This document shows positions 1-7,167 of a DNA stretch of 13,821 nt, piece after piece (position 1 is the first letter of the stretch; every line of letters starts with the position of its first letter). The notes beneath the pieces are model-generated. The model ran no database searches. It was given only the letters and a program-made list of their open reading frames with translations, and was not told the origin of the DNA. Location of the stretch: the NCBI GenBank assembly GCA_025356185.1, contig JANXUN010000545.1, positions 1 to 13,821 of the forward strand, in the 5' to 3' direction. The stretch comes from Gemmatimonadaceae bacterium (GTDB lineage Bacteria > Gemmatimonadota > Gemmatimonadetes > Gemmatimonadales > Gemmatimonadaceae). Made by a program: the position numbers and the translations under genes.

Positions 1-1141
1 GCCAGTTCACCGGTCCGTCGGCAAACACCTTGTGCCGGTTGCCGGTCGCATCGCGGATCCAGAGGTCGGTCGTCTTGTCGCGGACACTCACGGCCAGCGA
101 CTTGCCATCGGGCGAGAGTGCCGGGTATTCGAACTGTCCGCGCCACAGCGAATCGACCAGCGACGCGCGTCCGTCGCGCGTCACCCACAGGAGATCAGAG
201 TACGCTGCGCTCGGGTCTTCACTGGAATACAGCAGACTGCCCGACGGTGACACTGCGAATCGCAACGGCTCGGCGCCATCCACGACGGACACGGCCCCGC
301 CGCGCAGCGACAGCGTACTGAGGTCGAAGCGCACCGCGAACAATCCGCCCTCACGCAAGGTGTAAACGAGGTGTCCGGTCGGGGTGTACGTGGCGCCTGC
401 GGCCTGCGGGACCAGTAGCTTGAGACTGTCGGTCTTGAAGTCGTACACGTAGACGCTCGACGAGAGCGAGCAGTTGGCGATGCAGCGCGTCACCAACACG
501 CCGCGTCCATCCGGCAGCGCCGCCAGCGACGCCGCGAAGCCCGCGGCATCCCACCCCTTGAGTGGGGTCGGCGTGCCGCCGTCCACCGAGACGCGAAGGA
601 GCGCTTGTCGGTTCGACAGGTACAGCACCGTCTGGTTGTCGAGCCACGCCAGCGTGCGGTACGTGTCGTGTACGTCGGTGGCGAACGTGATCGATCCGCC
701 GCCTTCGACCGGGACCTTCTTCAGCTTGCCGTCGACGGTGGCATAGGCAATCCAGCGGCCGTCCGGTGAAAAGGTCGGAGAGAGTGCGCCGTCGGTGCCC
801 GTGAGCACCGTCGCGTCTCGCGCTTCCCGCAGTTTGCGCATAAGGATGTAGCCGTTCGGCGTCGAGTCCAAGAACACGATGCTCGACCCATCGGGCGCGA
901 TTGCCGCCTGTGTCGCCACCGCGCGCGATCCAGGCGCGAGCGCCTGTTCGAGCGTGTGGTTCCACAGGTGCACCTGCTGTCGACTCACCGGTCCGGTGCT
1001 CGCCGTTGGTCGCGCGAAATACAGCGCCGCGAAGAATACGGTTGCCGCAATCGCAGACACGGTGAGCCACGTGCGTGGATCACGTGCGAGTGAACGCTTC
1101 GTGAGCGGTGCGTTCGGCGTCGTTGCAAACGCTACACACAC
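1..1141 (-). CDS. Kinase-type membrane sensor fragment: TM helix + PD40 propeller, kinase domain missing, C-terminus off window
   Basis: I translated the minus strand directly. From about 1130 leftwards it reads FATTPNAPLTKRSLARDP, then a membrane helix (WLTVSAIAATVFFAALYFA), then PD40 propeller blades with repeated SPDG turns (SPTFSPDGRWIAYA, YPALSPDGKSLAVSV). The frame stays open to base 1, so the C-terminus lies outside. It is a clear paralog, blade for blade, of the plus-strand gene starting at 1108. In this family the region sits behind a cytoplasmic Ser/Thr kinase domain and forms the periplasmic sensor. Here nothing of the kinase precedes it: homology stops at 1130 and an in-frame TAA lies near 1180. 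GTG at 1141-1139 is the only plausible start I see and is weak. A CxxxC pair (codons at 484-482 and 472-470) is shared with the plus-strand paralog and may form a disulfide. Probably a 5'-truncated pseudogene, although a kinase-less membrane propeller cannot be excluded. Confidence 0.8.
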   Translation of the reverse strand, partial: MCVAFATTPNAPLTKRSLARDPRTWLTVSAIAATVFFAALYFARPTASTGPVSRQQVHLWNHTLEQALAPGSRAVATQAAIAPDGSSIVFLDSTPNGYILMRKLREARDATVLTGTDGALSPTFSPDGRWIAYATVDGKLKKVPVEGGGSITFATDVHDTYRTLAWLDNQTVLYLSNRQALLRVSVDGGTPTPLKGWDAAGFAASLAALPDGRGVLVTRCIANCSLSSSVYVYDFKTDSLKLLVPQAAGATYTPTGHLVYTLREGGLFAVRFDLSTLSLRGGAVSVVDGAEPLRFAVSPSGSLLYSSEDPSAAYSDLLWVTRDGRASLVDSLWRGQFEYPALSPDGKSLAVSVRDKTTDLWIRDATGNRHKVFADGPVNW

Positions 1142-3066
1142 TGCGCGATACGGTGCCGCCGTACATTGAGCACGCCGTGTTTACGGCGCTCGCAAAACTT
1201 CCGGCCGACCGCTACGCGAGCGCCGCCGAGTTTGCGACCGCGTTATCGAGCGCAAGCGGTGCAACGTTTGCAACGACACTGAACGCACCGATCACGAAGC
1301 GATCACTCGCACGCGATCCGCGCATGTGGCTCACGGTGTCTGTCATTGCGGCAACCGCATTCTTCGCAGCGCTGTTTTTCGCGCGACCAATTGCATCGCC
1401 TGCAGTAAGCCGTCAACGCGTTCAGCTGTGGCGCAACAGCCTACCCTCGGCGCTCGCGCCTGGAGCGCGCGCGATCGCGACGCAGGCGGCCATTGCACCC
1501 GACGGCTCGGTGATGGTGTTTTCGGATACGGCGGGCGGTACGATCGTGCTCAAGCGCAAGCGGCGCAATGAAAGCGACGCGACGATCATGACGGGCACCG
1601 AAGGTGCGGTGTCCCCCGTTTTCTCACCAGATGGGAAATGGGTCGGCTACCTCACGGACGCACTGCAGTTACGAAAGGTGCCGATCGATGGCGGCGGATC
1701 GGTGACGCTCGCGGAAGACGTGCAGAACGACGATCGCAGCGTCGCGTGGCTGGACGACAACACCATCGTGTACGTGGCAGGGGGACGCATCGTCAAACGA
1801 TTGCCTGCGGATGGTGGAGCGTCCGTGACGCTTCATGACTTCAGTAACGTCGGTTATCCGGTGATGCTTGCGCCGCTGCCCGGCAGCAAAGGTTTCGTTC
1901 TCACGATGTGTCCCAATAACTGCGCCATCAATTCAAGCGTCTACGCATACTCGTTGTTGACGGACAGCATGACGTTGCTCGTGCCGCGCGCTGCCGGGGC
2001 GTGGTATTCCCCCACCGGCCATCTGCTGTACACGGCACGCGACGGTGGGCTGTACGCTGCCAACTTTGATGTGAACACGTTGGCGATCACGTCCGGTGCA
2101 GTTCCCGTCATTGACGGCGTGGATCCGGCGCGCTTCGTGATGTCGGCATCGGGTACCGTGTTGTATACGGTCGACGAGGCCGAACGCTCGCTCGCAGAGC
2201 TCGTGTGGGTGACGCGTGACGGTCACGCATCGGCGTTCGATTCCACATGGATTGAACATTTCGAATATCCGGCGTTGTCGCCTGATGGCCAGTCATTGGC
2301 GGTCAGTATACGCGGAAAGACAACGGACCTGTGGATTCGGCGAGCCGACGGTGCGAGACAAAAACTCGCGGCGCCGGGCGAGGTCAATTGGCGACCGTCG
2401 TGGATGCCGGACGGAAAGGCGCTGGTCTTCGTGTCGGTGGGCGATCGTGTAAAAAACGCGCAAGACATTGCGGTGTATCGCGTGCCCGCCGACGGCAGTG
2501 CAAAAGCGAGCCTGCTGCAACGCTACGAATTCGGATTGTGGGAAGCGGAGCTGTCGCGCGATGCCACGTGGATTGTCTTTCGATCAGACGTCGCAGGTGG
2601 ACGCAATGTGTTGCTTGCGCGGCCCACCACCGGCGATACGGCGCTGCGTGTTATCAGGGCTGTTTCGACGAACACTGTTTCACTTGACGTCGCGCTCTCG
2701 CCCGACGGCAAATGGCTGGCGTACACATCGAATGAAAACGAGGGCGCCGTGAATGTCTACGTCACATCGTTTCCTGATGCGCGCACGAAGTTTGTGGTCT
2801 CGCGTGGCGGCGGCACCGAGCCACGATGGTCGCGTGACGGTCGCGAACTGTTTTTCGAAAGCGGAGGCGCGCTCACGGTTGTCACGGTCGCGCCCGGACC
2901 GGCGTTCACGGTCAGCAATCCACGCGCACTCTTTTCGCTTGCCGGCTATCGCCGCGCACGCAATCGGCAGCAGTACGACGTGTCGCCCGACGGTTCGCGC
3001 TTTGTCATGATTCGCGGGCGCGACGACGGCGCCGACGGCGATTTACGTGGAGAACTGGCTGACTGA
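1108..3066 (+). CDS. 5'-truncated Ser/Thr kinase paralog: tail of kinase C-lobe, TM helix, PD40 propeller; 3' frameshift
   Basis: The 652-residue frame opens with about eight residues that are only the antisense of the neighbouring minus gene. It then joins kinase sequence at LHTLRDTVPPYIEHAV, followed by TALAKLPADRYASAAEFATAL, the conserved end of the kinase C-lobe. A TM helix follows at about residues 74-92, then a propeller of roughly eight or nine PD40 blades (SPDGKWVGYL, SPDGQSLAVSI, SPDGKWLAYTS, SRDGRELFFES, SPDGSRFVMI). The glycine loop, catalytic Lys, HRD and DFG are all absent, so it cannot phosphorylate. C268 and C272 form a CxxxC pair also present in the minus paralog. The last residues are out of frame: the family ending IYVENWLTELKAK lies in the +1 frame to TAA 3089-3091. 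Truncation plus frameshift point to a pseudogene. The GTG at 1108 is the annotatable start but lies in borrowed sequence and is probably not the ancestral one. Confidence 0.82.
   Translation: MRSASLQTLHTLRDTVPPYIEHAVFTALAKLPADRYASAAEFATALSSASGATFATTLNAPITKRSLARDPRMWLTVSVIAATAFFAALFFARPIASPAVSRQRVQLWRNSLPSALAPGARAIATQAAIAPDGSVMVFSDTAGGTIVLKRKRRNESDATIMTGTEGAVSPVFSPDGKWVGYLTDALQLRKVPIDGGGSVTLAEDVQNDDRSVAWLDDNTIVYVAGGRIVKRLPADGGASVTLHDFSNVGYPVMLAPLPGSKGFVLTMCPNNCAINSSVYAYSLLTDSMTLLVPRAAGAWYSPTGHLLYTARDGGLYAANFDVNTLAITSGAVPVIDGVDPARFVMSASGTVLYTVDEAERSLAELVWVTRDGHASAFDSTWIEHFEYPALSPDGQSLAVSIRGKTTDLWIRRADGARQKLAAPGEVNWRPSWMPDGKALVFVSVGDRVKNAQDIAVYRVPADGSAKASLLQRYEFGLWEAELSRDATWIVFRSDVAGGRNVLLARPTTGDTALRVIRAVSTNTVSLDVALSPDGKWLAYTSNENEGAVNVYVTSFPDARTKFVVSRGGGTEPRWSRDGRELFFESGGALTVVTVAPGPAFTVSNPRALFSLAGYRRARNRQQYDVSPDGSRFVMIRGRDDGADGDLRGELAD
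1119..1145. other. Head-to-head rearrangement junction between two kinase paralogs
   Basis: On the minus strand GTTTGCAACGAC (1130-1119) begins the homology to the plus-strand gene, where the same 12 bases occur at 1266-1277. Minus-strand homology does not extend to the right of 1130. Plus-strand kinase homology begins within a few bases on the other side (ctgcgcgatacg, about 1141 on). The two paralogs are therefore cut at different points of the gene, the minus copy about 45 codons further downstream, and joined in opposite orientation. An inversion or an assembly chimera would give this. Confidence 0.75.
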
Positions 3067-3091
3067 GCTCAAAGCCAAGATGAAGAAATAA
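3041..3091 (+). pseudogene. Out-of-frame C-terminal tail of the 1108 kinase-propeller gene
   Basis: Frame +1 relative to the upstream gene reads IYVENWLTELKAKMKK then TAA at 3089-3091. This matches the usual ending of this protein family (a hydrophobic strand, NW, then a charged helix). The annotated frame instead ends early at TGA 3064-3066. A one-base insertion, or two-base loss, near 3025-3040 in the GC-rich run gacgacggcgccgacggcg explains it. It could be a genuine mutation or a base-calling error. Confidence 0.7.
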
Positions 3092-3102
3092 CCATAAATG
3101 TC

Positions 3103-3161
3103 TGCAAATAAACGATTTACGGTTATCTTGTGCAAATCGAAAATATAATTTATGATTTGCA
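3103..3161 (+). promoter_or_regulatory. AT-rich control region with nested inverted repeats ahead of the first DUF4143 ATPase
   Basis: The sequence abruptly turns AT-rich. TGCAAATC (3131-3138) and GATTTGCA (3154-3161) are perfect 8-base inverted arms with a 15-base spacer containing TATAAT (3144-3149); the right arm touches the ATG at 3162. Upstream, ATAAACG (3108-3114) and CGGTTAT (3120-3126) form a one-mismatch inverted repeat. A -10 box at 3144 would start transcription near 3156, giving an almost leaderless mRNA, and the arms would flank that promoter as an operator would. No good -35 is visible at 16-18 bases. The promoter and operator roles are inference from layout. Confidence 0.5.
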
Positions 3162-4334
3162 ATGCTGGATAGGCGACTCTTCCAAACAGTCCGCGAACGC
3201 TTTGAGTTCATGCCCGCTGTCGTGCTCCTCGGACCACGACAGGTGGGCAAAACCACGCTCGCTCGCACAATCGCCGGCGAACTCGGCGACCAGGCACTGT
3301 ACCTTGACCTCGAGCGCGAATCGGATCGGCGCCGACTCGACGACGCCGACAGCTATCTGCGTGCACAGACCGGACGGCTCGTCATTCTCGACGAGGTGCA
3401 TCGCGCTCCCGGCTTGTTTCCGTTATTGCGCGGCATCATTGATGAGCGACGCGCAGCAGGCGACGAAACACGCCAATTCCTTTTGTTGGGCTCCGCCTCC
3501 ATCGAGCTGCAGCGACAGGCGGGCGAGTCGTTGGCCGGGCGCGCGAGCTATCTCGAGCTGACGCCCGTCGGTGTTGACGAGTGGACCACGCATGGACCGC
3601 TCAACACACTCTGGCTTCGCGGTGGATTCCCCAGCAGTCTGCTCGCGCCGAGTGAATCGGCAAGCGCGATCTGGCGCGAAGATTTCGTTCGCGCGTTTGT
3701 CGAGCGCGATTTGCCACTGTTCGAACCGGGACTGTCGTCACCAATGCTCGGACGACTGTGGCGCATGCTCGCACACCAACAGGGCACTCCGCTCAACAAG
3801 GCCCGTCTCGCTGGGAGCCTTGAAGTCAGCGCGCCGACGGTCGGTCGCTACATCGACGTGCTCGAACACATGCTCATGGTGCGGCGCTTACAGCCGTGGA
3901 GCAGTAACATCGGCAAACGGCTGGTGCGCGCGCCTAAGATCTATCTGCGCGACAGTGGTGTGCTGCATAGCCTGTTGGCATTGACCTCGTTCGATAACCT
4001 GCTCTCGCATCCCATCGTCGGGGCAAGCTGGGAAGGATTCGTCATCGAGCAGCTCATTGCCGCCGCGGGCCCACAGTCGATCCCAATGTTCTTCCGCACC
4101 GCAACCGGCGTGGAAGCCGATCTGGTATTCGAGCGAGGCGGAGAAGTCGATTGCGTCATCGAGATCAAGCGAAGCACCGCGCCAACGGTATCCAGCAGTC
4201 TTCGCACCGTCATCGATTTGCTCAAGCCGAAATCCGCATACGTCGTGCACAGTGGCGACGATGAATGGCCGATGTCCGGAGGCATCACTGCCCACTCCGT
4301 TGCGTCGCTCATGGCACGTCTGTCGCATCACTGA
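3162..4334 (+). CDS. AAA-type ATPase with DUF4143 C-terminal domain
   Basis: A 390-residue ATP-binding protein. The P-loop GPRQVGKT is at residues 24-31 and Walker B LVILDEVH at 73-80, followed by a sensor-like LLLGSAS near 108-114. The second half is DUF4143: a winged-helix-like stretch (NKARLAGSLEVSAPTVGRYIDVLEHMLMVRRL) and then a PD-(D/E)XK-like core with E291 (WEGFVIEQ), D320 (VEADLVFE) and E334/K336 (CVIEIKRS). The length is usual for the family, whose members are often found in accessory regions and whose biochemical role is not settled; DNA binding or cleavage is suggested only by the fold. The ATG at 3162 places the P-loop at the usual distance and abuts the inverted repeat; no Shine-Dalgarno is seen, which fits a near-leaderless message. 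A kinase-start relic begins 21 bases after its stop. The frame shows no damage. Confidence 0.93.
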   Translation: MLDRRLFQTVRERFEFMPAVVLLGPRQVGKTTLARTIAGELGDQALYLDLERESDRRRLDDADSYLRAQTGRLVILDEVHRAPGLFPLLRGIIDERRAAGDETRQFLLLGSASIELQRQAGESLAGRASYLELTPVGVDEWTTHGPLNTLWLRGGFPSSLLAPSESASAIWREDFVRAFVERDLPLFEPGLSSPMLGRLWRMLAHQQGTPLNKARLAGSLEVSAPTVGRYIDVLEHMLMVRRLQPWSSNIGKRLVRAPKIYLRDSGVLHSLLALTSFDNLLSHPIVGASWEGFVIEQLIAAAGPQSIPMFFRTATGVEADLVFERGGEVDCVIEIKRSTAPTVSSSLRTVIDLLKPKSAYVVHSGDDEWPMSGGITAHSVASLMARLSHH

Positions 4335-4355
4335 TGTCAGCGCGAAATTGACACC

Positions 4356-4439
4356 GTGACTTCGCCCATCCAACGCCTCACCGCCGCCCTTGGCCGTAGC
4401 GACCGCGCCCGGCACCAGCGCATCGTGAGCATTTCGTGA
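4356..4439 (+). pseudogene. Vestigial kinase N-terminus (27 codons), or leader ORF overlapping the next kinase start
   Basis: GTG 4356 opens a 27-codon frame beginning MTSPIQRLTAALGR. This matches the conserved first residues of the kinases at 13279 (MTSFERLTAALAG) and 9741 (MSTTFDRLTASLAG), with similar DNA, including the gcgcgaa upstream of the start. It then loses the match and ends at TGA 4437-4439, which overlaps the GTG start of the intact kinase as GTGA. I read it as the stump of a lost kinase gene that recombined just ahead of 4436. If translated, ribosomes ending there could restart on the kinase, so it might act as a coupling leader peptide. Confidence 0.55.
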
Positions 4440-6913
4440 CGAGCGACCTTCGCGCGCAACTCCAATCCACCCTCGGCGACGGCTACACCCTCGCCCAGGA
4501 ACTCGGTGGCGGCGGCATGTCGCGCGTGTTCGTAGCGCGCGAGAACGCACTCGGCCGCGACGTGGTGGTGAAAGTGCTTGCGCCAGAACTTTCGGCAGCG
4601 GTGAGCGCCGAACGCTTCACGCGCGAGATCGCGACGGCGGCGCGCTTGCAGCAGGCGAACATCGTGCCGGTGCTGGCCGCTGGCACGTCGGATGGCATGC
4701 CGTACTACACGATGCCGTTTGTAAAAGGTGAGTCGCTGCGTGCGCTCCTCACGCGTGGCACTGTGTTGCCGCTGCACGAGCAATTGAACGTGCTGCGCGA
4801 TGTGGCGCGCGCGTTGTCGTATGCGCATGGCGAAGGCGTGGTGCATCGCGACATCAAGCCGGACAACATACTGCTGTCCGCGGGGACGGCGGTGGTCACG
4901 GACTTCGGTATTGCCAAAGCCATCACGGCCGCACGCACGCAAGAGGGATCCGCAACCGCGGCGAACAGTAGCACACTCACGCAGGCCGGTGGCAGCATCG
5001 GTACCCCCGCGTACATGGCACCGGAACAGGCAGTGGGCGAAGTGGTAGACCACCGCGCGGATATCTACGCGTGGGGTGTCGTGGCGTACGAATTGTTGAG
5101 CGGCGCGCATCCCTTCGCCAGCAAGTCCGGTGCGTCGCAACTGATAGCGGCGCATCTCGCCGAAACTCCAATGCCGCTTGATGCGCGATCGCTCAACGTG
5201 CCGCGCGAGGTGGCGGCGCTAGTGATGCAGTGTCTCGAGAAGCGTCCGGATGAACGACCGGCCGCGGCATCCACGCTGTTGGAACGGCTCGCGACGGTTG
5301 CTGCGCCTAGCGCCGAGCGTGCGTCCTCGCACTCGGTAGCGCGCAGCGGTCGGCGAGTGTTCATCGGAACAGCGGCGCTGCTATTGGTGGTCGCGGCTGT
5401 GGTGTGGCTGAAGGCAGACCGCAGCGCAGCCAGAAGCGCGAGCGTCAGCGATGCAGTCGCGGCATCGTCCGATACACTATCGTCGCTGGCCGTACTCCCC
5501 TTCGTAAACACCAGTGGCGACGCCAAAGACGAGTACTTCAGCGACGGCCTCACCGATGAACTCGCGCACGCGTTGTCGAAACTGCCCGGTCTTCGCCTTG
5601 CTGGTCGGTCGTCGAGTTTTTCGTTCAAAGGGAAAACAATCCTTGCACCCGACGTGGGCAAAGCGCTCAACGTGGGCGCGATTGTTGAAGGCACCGTGCG
5701 TCGCGCCGGTGATCGCATTCGCTTAACGGCACAGCTTACGAGTACGCGCGATGGGCAGGTGCTCTGGAGTGATGCGTTCGAGCGGAGTGGGTCCGATGTG
5801 TTTGCTGTGCAGGACGCGTTCACCACGGCCATCGTCGCCGCGCTCACACCACGACTCACCAACGCAGCGAGCGCCGGAGTGAACCTCTTGAGCGCGTCGG
5901 GAGCGGTTGCTGCACGAGGTACGAGCAACGCCGAGGCGTACGACCTGTATCTCAAAGGGCGTTACTTCTGGGCGCAGCGTGGCGCCAGGCCACTCGATAG
6001 CGCGGTGAAGTATCTCGAGGCCACCGTCCAGCGTGACAGCATGTTCGCGCGCGGTTGGGCGGCGCTCGCACTCGCTTACGTGATTCGTCCGAACTACAAT
6101 ATCGACGTGGATTTTGCGCGTGCCGATGCGAAGGCGACTGTCGCAATACGCCGCGCGCTGACACTCGACTCCGCAGCCGCCGACGCGTACGCCGCACGCG
6201 GTTTCAGCGCGAATCGGCAGTTCAAGTTTGCCGAGGCCGAGTCGGCGATGGCCGCCGCAAGGCGCCTCGACCCCAGCAGTGCTATCGCCGCCCACTGGTC
6301 GGCGATCTACTTTCACGCTGTGGGCGATACGATTCACGCCGACGAGCAGATAGAGCGGGCCCTCACGATCGACCCGCTCTCGCCCACCACGTTCAATACA
6401 CGGGCGCGCATGTTGACGGAGCGGCGCCAATTCGCGCGGGCTCTGGAGTATGACGCGAGAGCGGCGGCCTTGAGCGGTACATTCCTCGCGCAATGGGCAG
6501 TGGCGCTCATCTGGTCGGGGCGGGCAGATAGCGCGCTCCGTGTCATGCAGCGCAGCCCCACATCCGATCACTTGCGAGGCCGACTCGGCTACGCCGTTCT
6601 TGCTTCAGGGGCCGCAGGTCAATGGACCGCCGCGCGCGCCCTGCAGCTGGAGATTGGTGCGGGAGGTGCTGACGTGGGTTCGTACGATCGCGCCGCCGCC
6701 GCACTGGTGTTCGGTGATCGCGCTGCGTCTGCCACATGGTTTGTCGATAATCTCGAGCATGACGGTGGGATCGCGAATATTGTGTTCTCCGTCTGTTATC
6801 CGCCGTACGACGCGATTCGTGACCAACCTGCGTGGAAAGCGTTCCTCGCGCGGCATCAGCTGCGCGAGTGTCCGTACCGATCGCCGTGGCCGATCGGCCC
6901 GCCGCCCGTATGA
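4436..6913 (+). CDS. Transmembrane Hanks-type Ser/Thr kinase with TolB-like and TPR sensor region
   Basis: The 825-residue kinase looks complete and active. It has glycine loop LGGGGMSRV (23-31), catalytic K46, helix-C E64, HRDIKPDN (137-144), DFG (156-158) and APE (195-197). One TM helix (about 308-325) separates the cytoplasmic kinase from an outer part. That part starts with a TolB/FlgO-like domain (LAVLPFVNTSGD from 351, DGLTDELAHAL, to about 465), followed by TPR-type helical repeats to about 750. It ends with YPPYDAIRDQPAWKAFLARH, the usual ending of such TolB-TPR proteins. It should phosphorylate Ser/Thr of cytoplasmic partners in response to an extracytoplasmic or envelope signal; the ligand is unknown. 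GTG 4436 is chosen because MTSDLRAQL matches the pseudogene at 8462 and overlaps the preceding TGA as GTGA. It follows the first DUF4143 gene by 101 bases. It is the only complete, undamaged kinase in the window. Confidence 0.95.
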   Translation: MTSDLRAQLQSTLGDGYTLAQELGGGGMSRVFVARENALGRDVVVKVLAPELSAAVSAERFTREIATAARLQQANIVPVLAAGTSDGMPYYTMPFVKGESLRALLTRGTVLPLHEQLNVLRDVARALSYAHGEGVVHRDIKPDNILLSAGTAVVTDFGIAKAITAARTQEGSATAANSSTLTQAGGSIGTPAYMAPEQAVGEVVDHRADIYAWGVVAYELLSGAHPFASKSGASQLIAAHLAETPMPLDARSLNVPREVAALVMQCLEKRPDERPAAASTLLERLATVAAPSAERASSHSVARSGRRVFIGTAALLLVVAAVVWLKADRSAARSASVSDAVAASSDTLSSLAVLPFVNTSGDAKDEYFSDGLTDELAHALSKLPGLRLAGRSSSFSFKGKTILAPDVGKALNVGAIVEGTVRRAGDRIRLTAQLTSTRDGQVLWSDAFERSGSDVFAVQDAFTTAIVAALTPRLTNAASAGVNLLSASGAVAARGTSNAEAYDLYLKGRYFWAQRGARPLDSAVKYLEATVQRDSMFARGWAALALAYVIRPNYNIDVDFARADAKATVAIRRALTLDSAAADAYAARGFSANRQFKFAEAESAMAAARRLDPSSAIAAHWSAIYFHAVGDTIHADEQIERALTIDPLSPTTFNTRARMLTERRQFARALEYDARAAALSGTFLAQWAVALIWSGRADSALRVMQRSPTSDHLRGRLGYAVLASGAAGQWTAARALQLEIGAGGADVGSYDRAAAALVFGDRAASATWFVDNLEHDGGIANIVFSVCYPPYDAIRDQPAWKAFLARHQLRECPYRSPWPIGPPPV

Positions 6914-7167
6914 CTTATAGCACTCGCTCAGTTTGACGCTCCGCTGCATGCACTTGGAGTCACCGTCACGTACCTGAGCACCCCGTGTATCTGTTGCTGG
7001 GCAAAAATCGCCATTTATTGCAAAATGCCGTGTTGTTTGATTGCAAATAACCGTTTTCTGAATGTGCATTACACGGTAGTATAGACTTGCAAAAACCTAC
7101 ATTACCGGCTTACTTATTCATCCATTTGCGCAAAACCCAGCCAAGCGCTCCCAGAACACCCGTTCAC
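6914..7167 (+). promoter_or_regulatory. Intergenic AT-rich control region ahead of the second DUF4143 ATPase
   Basis: The first ~85 bases hold nothing I recognise and no convincing terminator. From about 7010 it becomes AT-rich with three direct TTGCAAA copies (near 7018, 7041 and 7088). TGCAAATAACCG (7042-7053), a 20-base spacer and CGGTAGTATAGACTTGCAAA (7074-7093) echo the order seen at 3103-3138 before the other DUF4143 gene: TGCAAATAAACG, a 5-base spacer, then CGGTTATCTTG and TGCAAA. TATAGA at 7080-7085 is a weak possible -10. If transcription starts near 7092, a leader of about 75 bases precedes GTG 7168. Confidence 0.45.

Noticed and set aside
351..1070. 239-residue minus-strand frame
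   Set aside because: Arg/His/Gly-rich shadow. The real minus-strand gene is in another frame, with TM helix and PD40 blades.
3888..4550. 220-residue minus-strand frame overlapping the DUF4143 and kinase genes
   Set aside because: Low-complexity, Arg-rich composition antisense to two well-supported plus-strand genes.
5065..6571. Long minus-strand frames (296 and 282 residues) across the intact kinase
   Set aside because: Antisense shadows of a GC-rich gene; no family motif, and Ser/Ala/Arg- or Arg-biased composition.
6888..6899. GGCCGATCGGCC palindrome near the end of the intact kinase
   Set aside because: It lies inside the conserved coding tail; the pseudogene copy has a changed base, and there is no T-run for a terminator.
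7087..7167. TTG start for the second DUF4143 gene
   Set aside because: Adds 27 residues without family likeness and lies in the AT-rich control region; GTG 7168 matches the family N-terminus.
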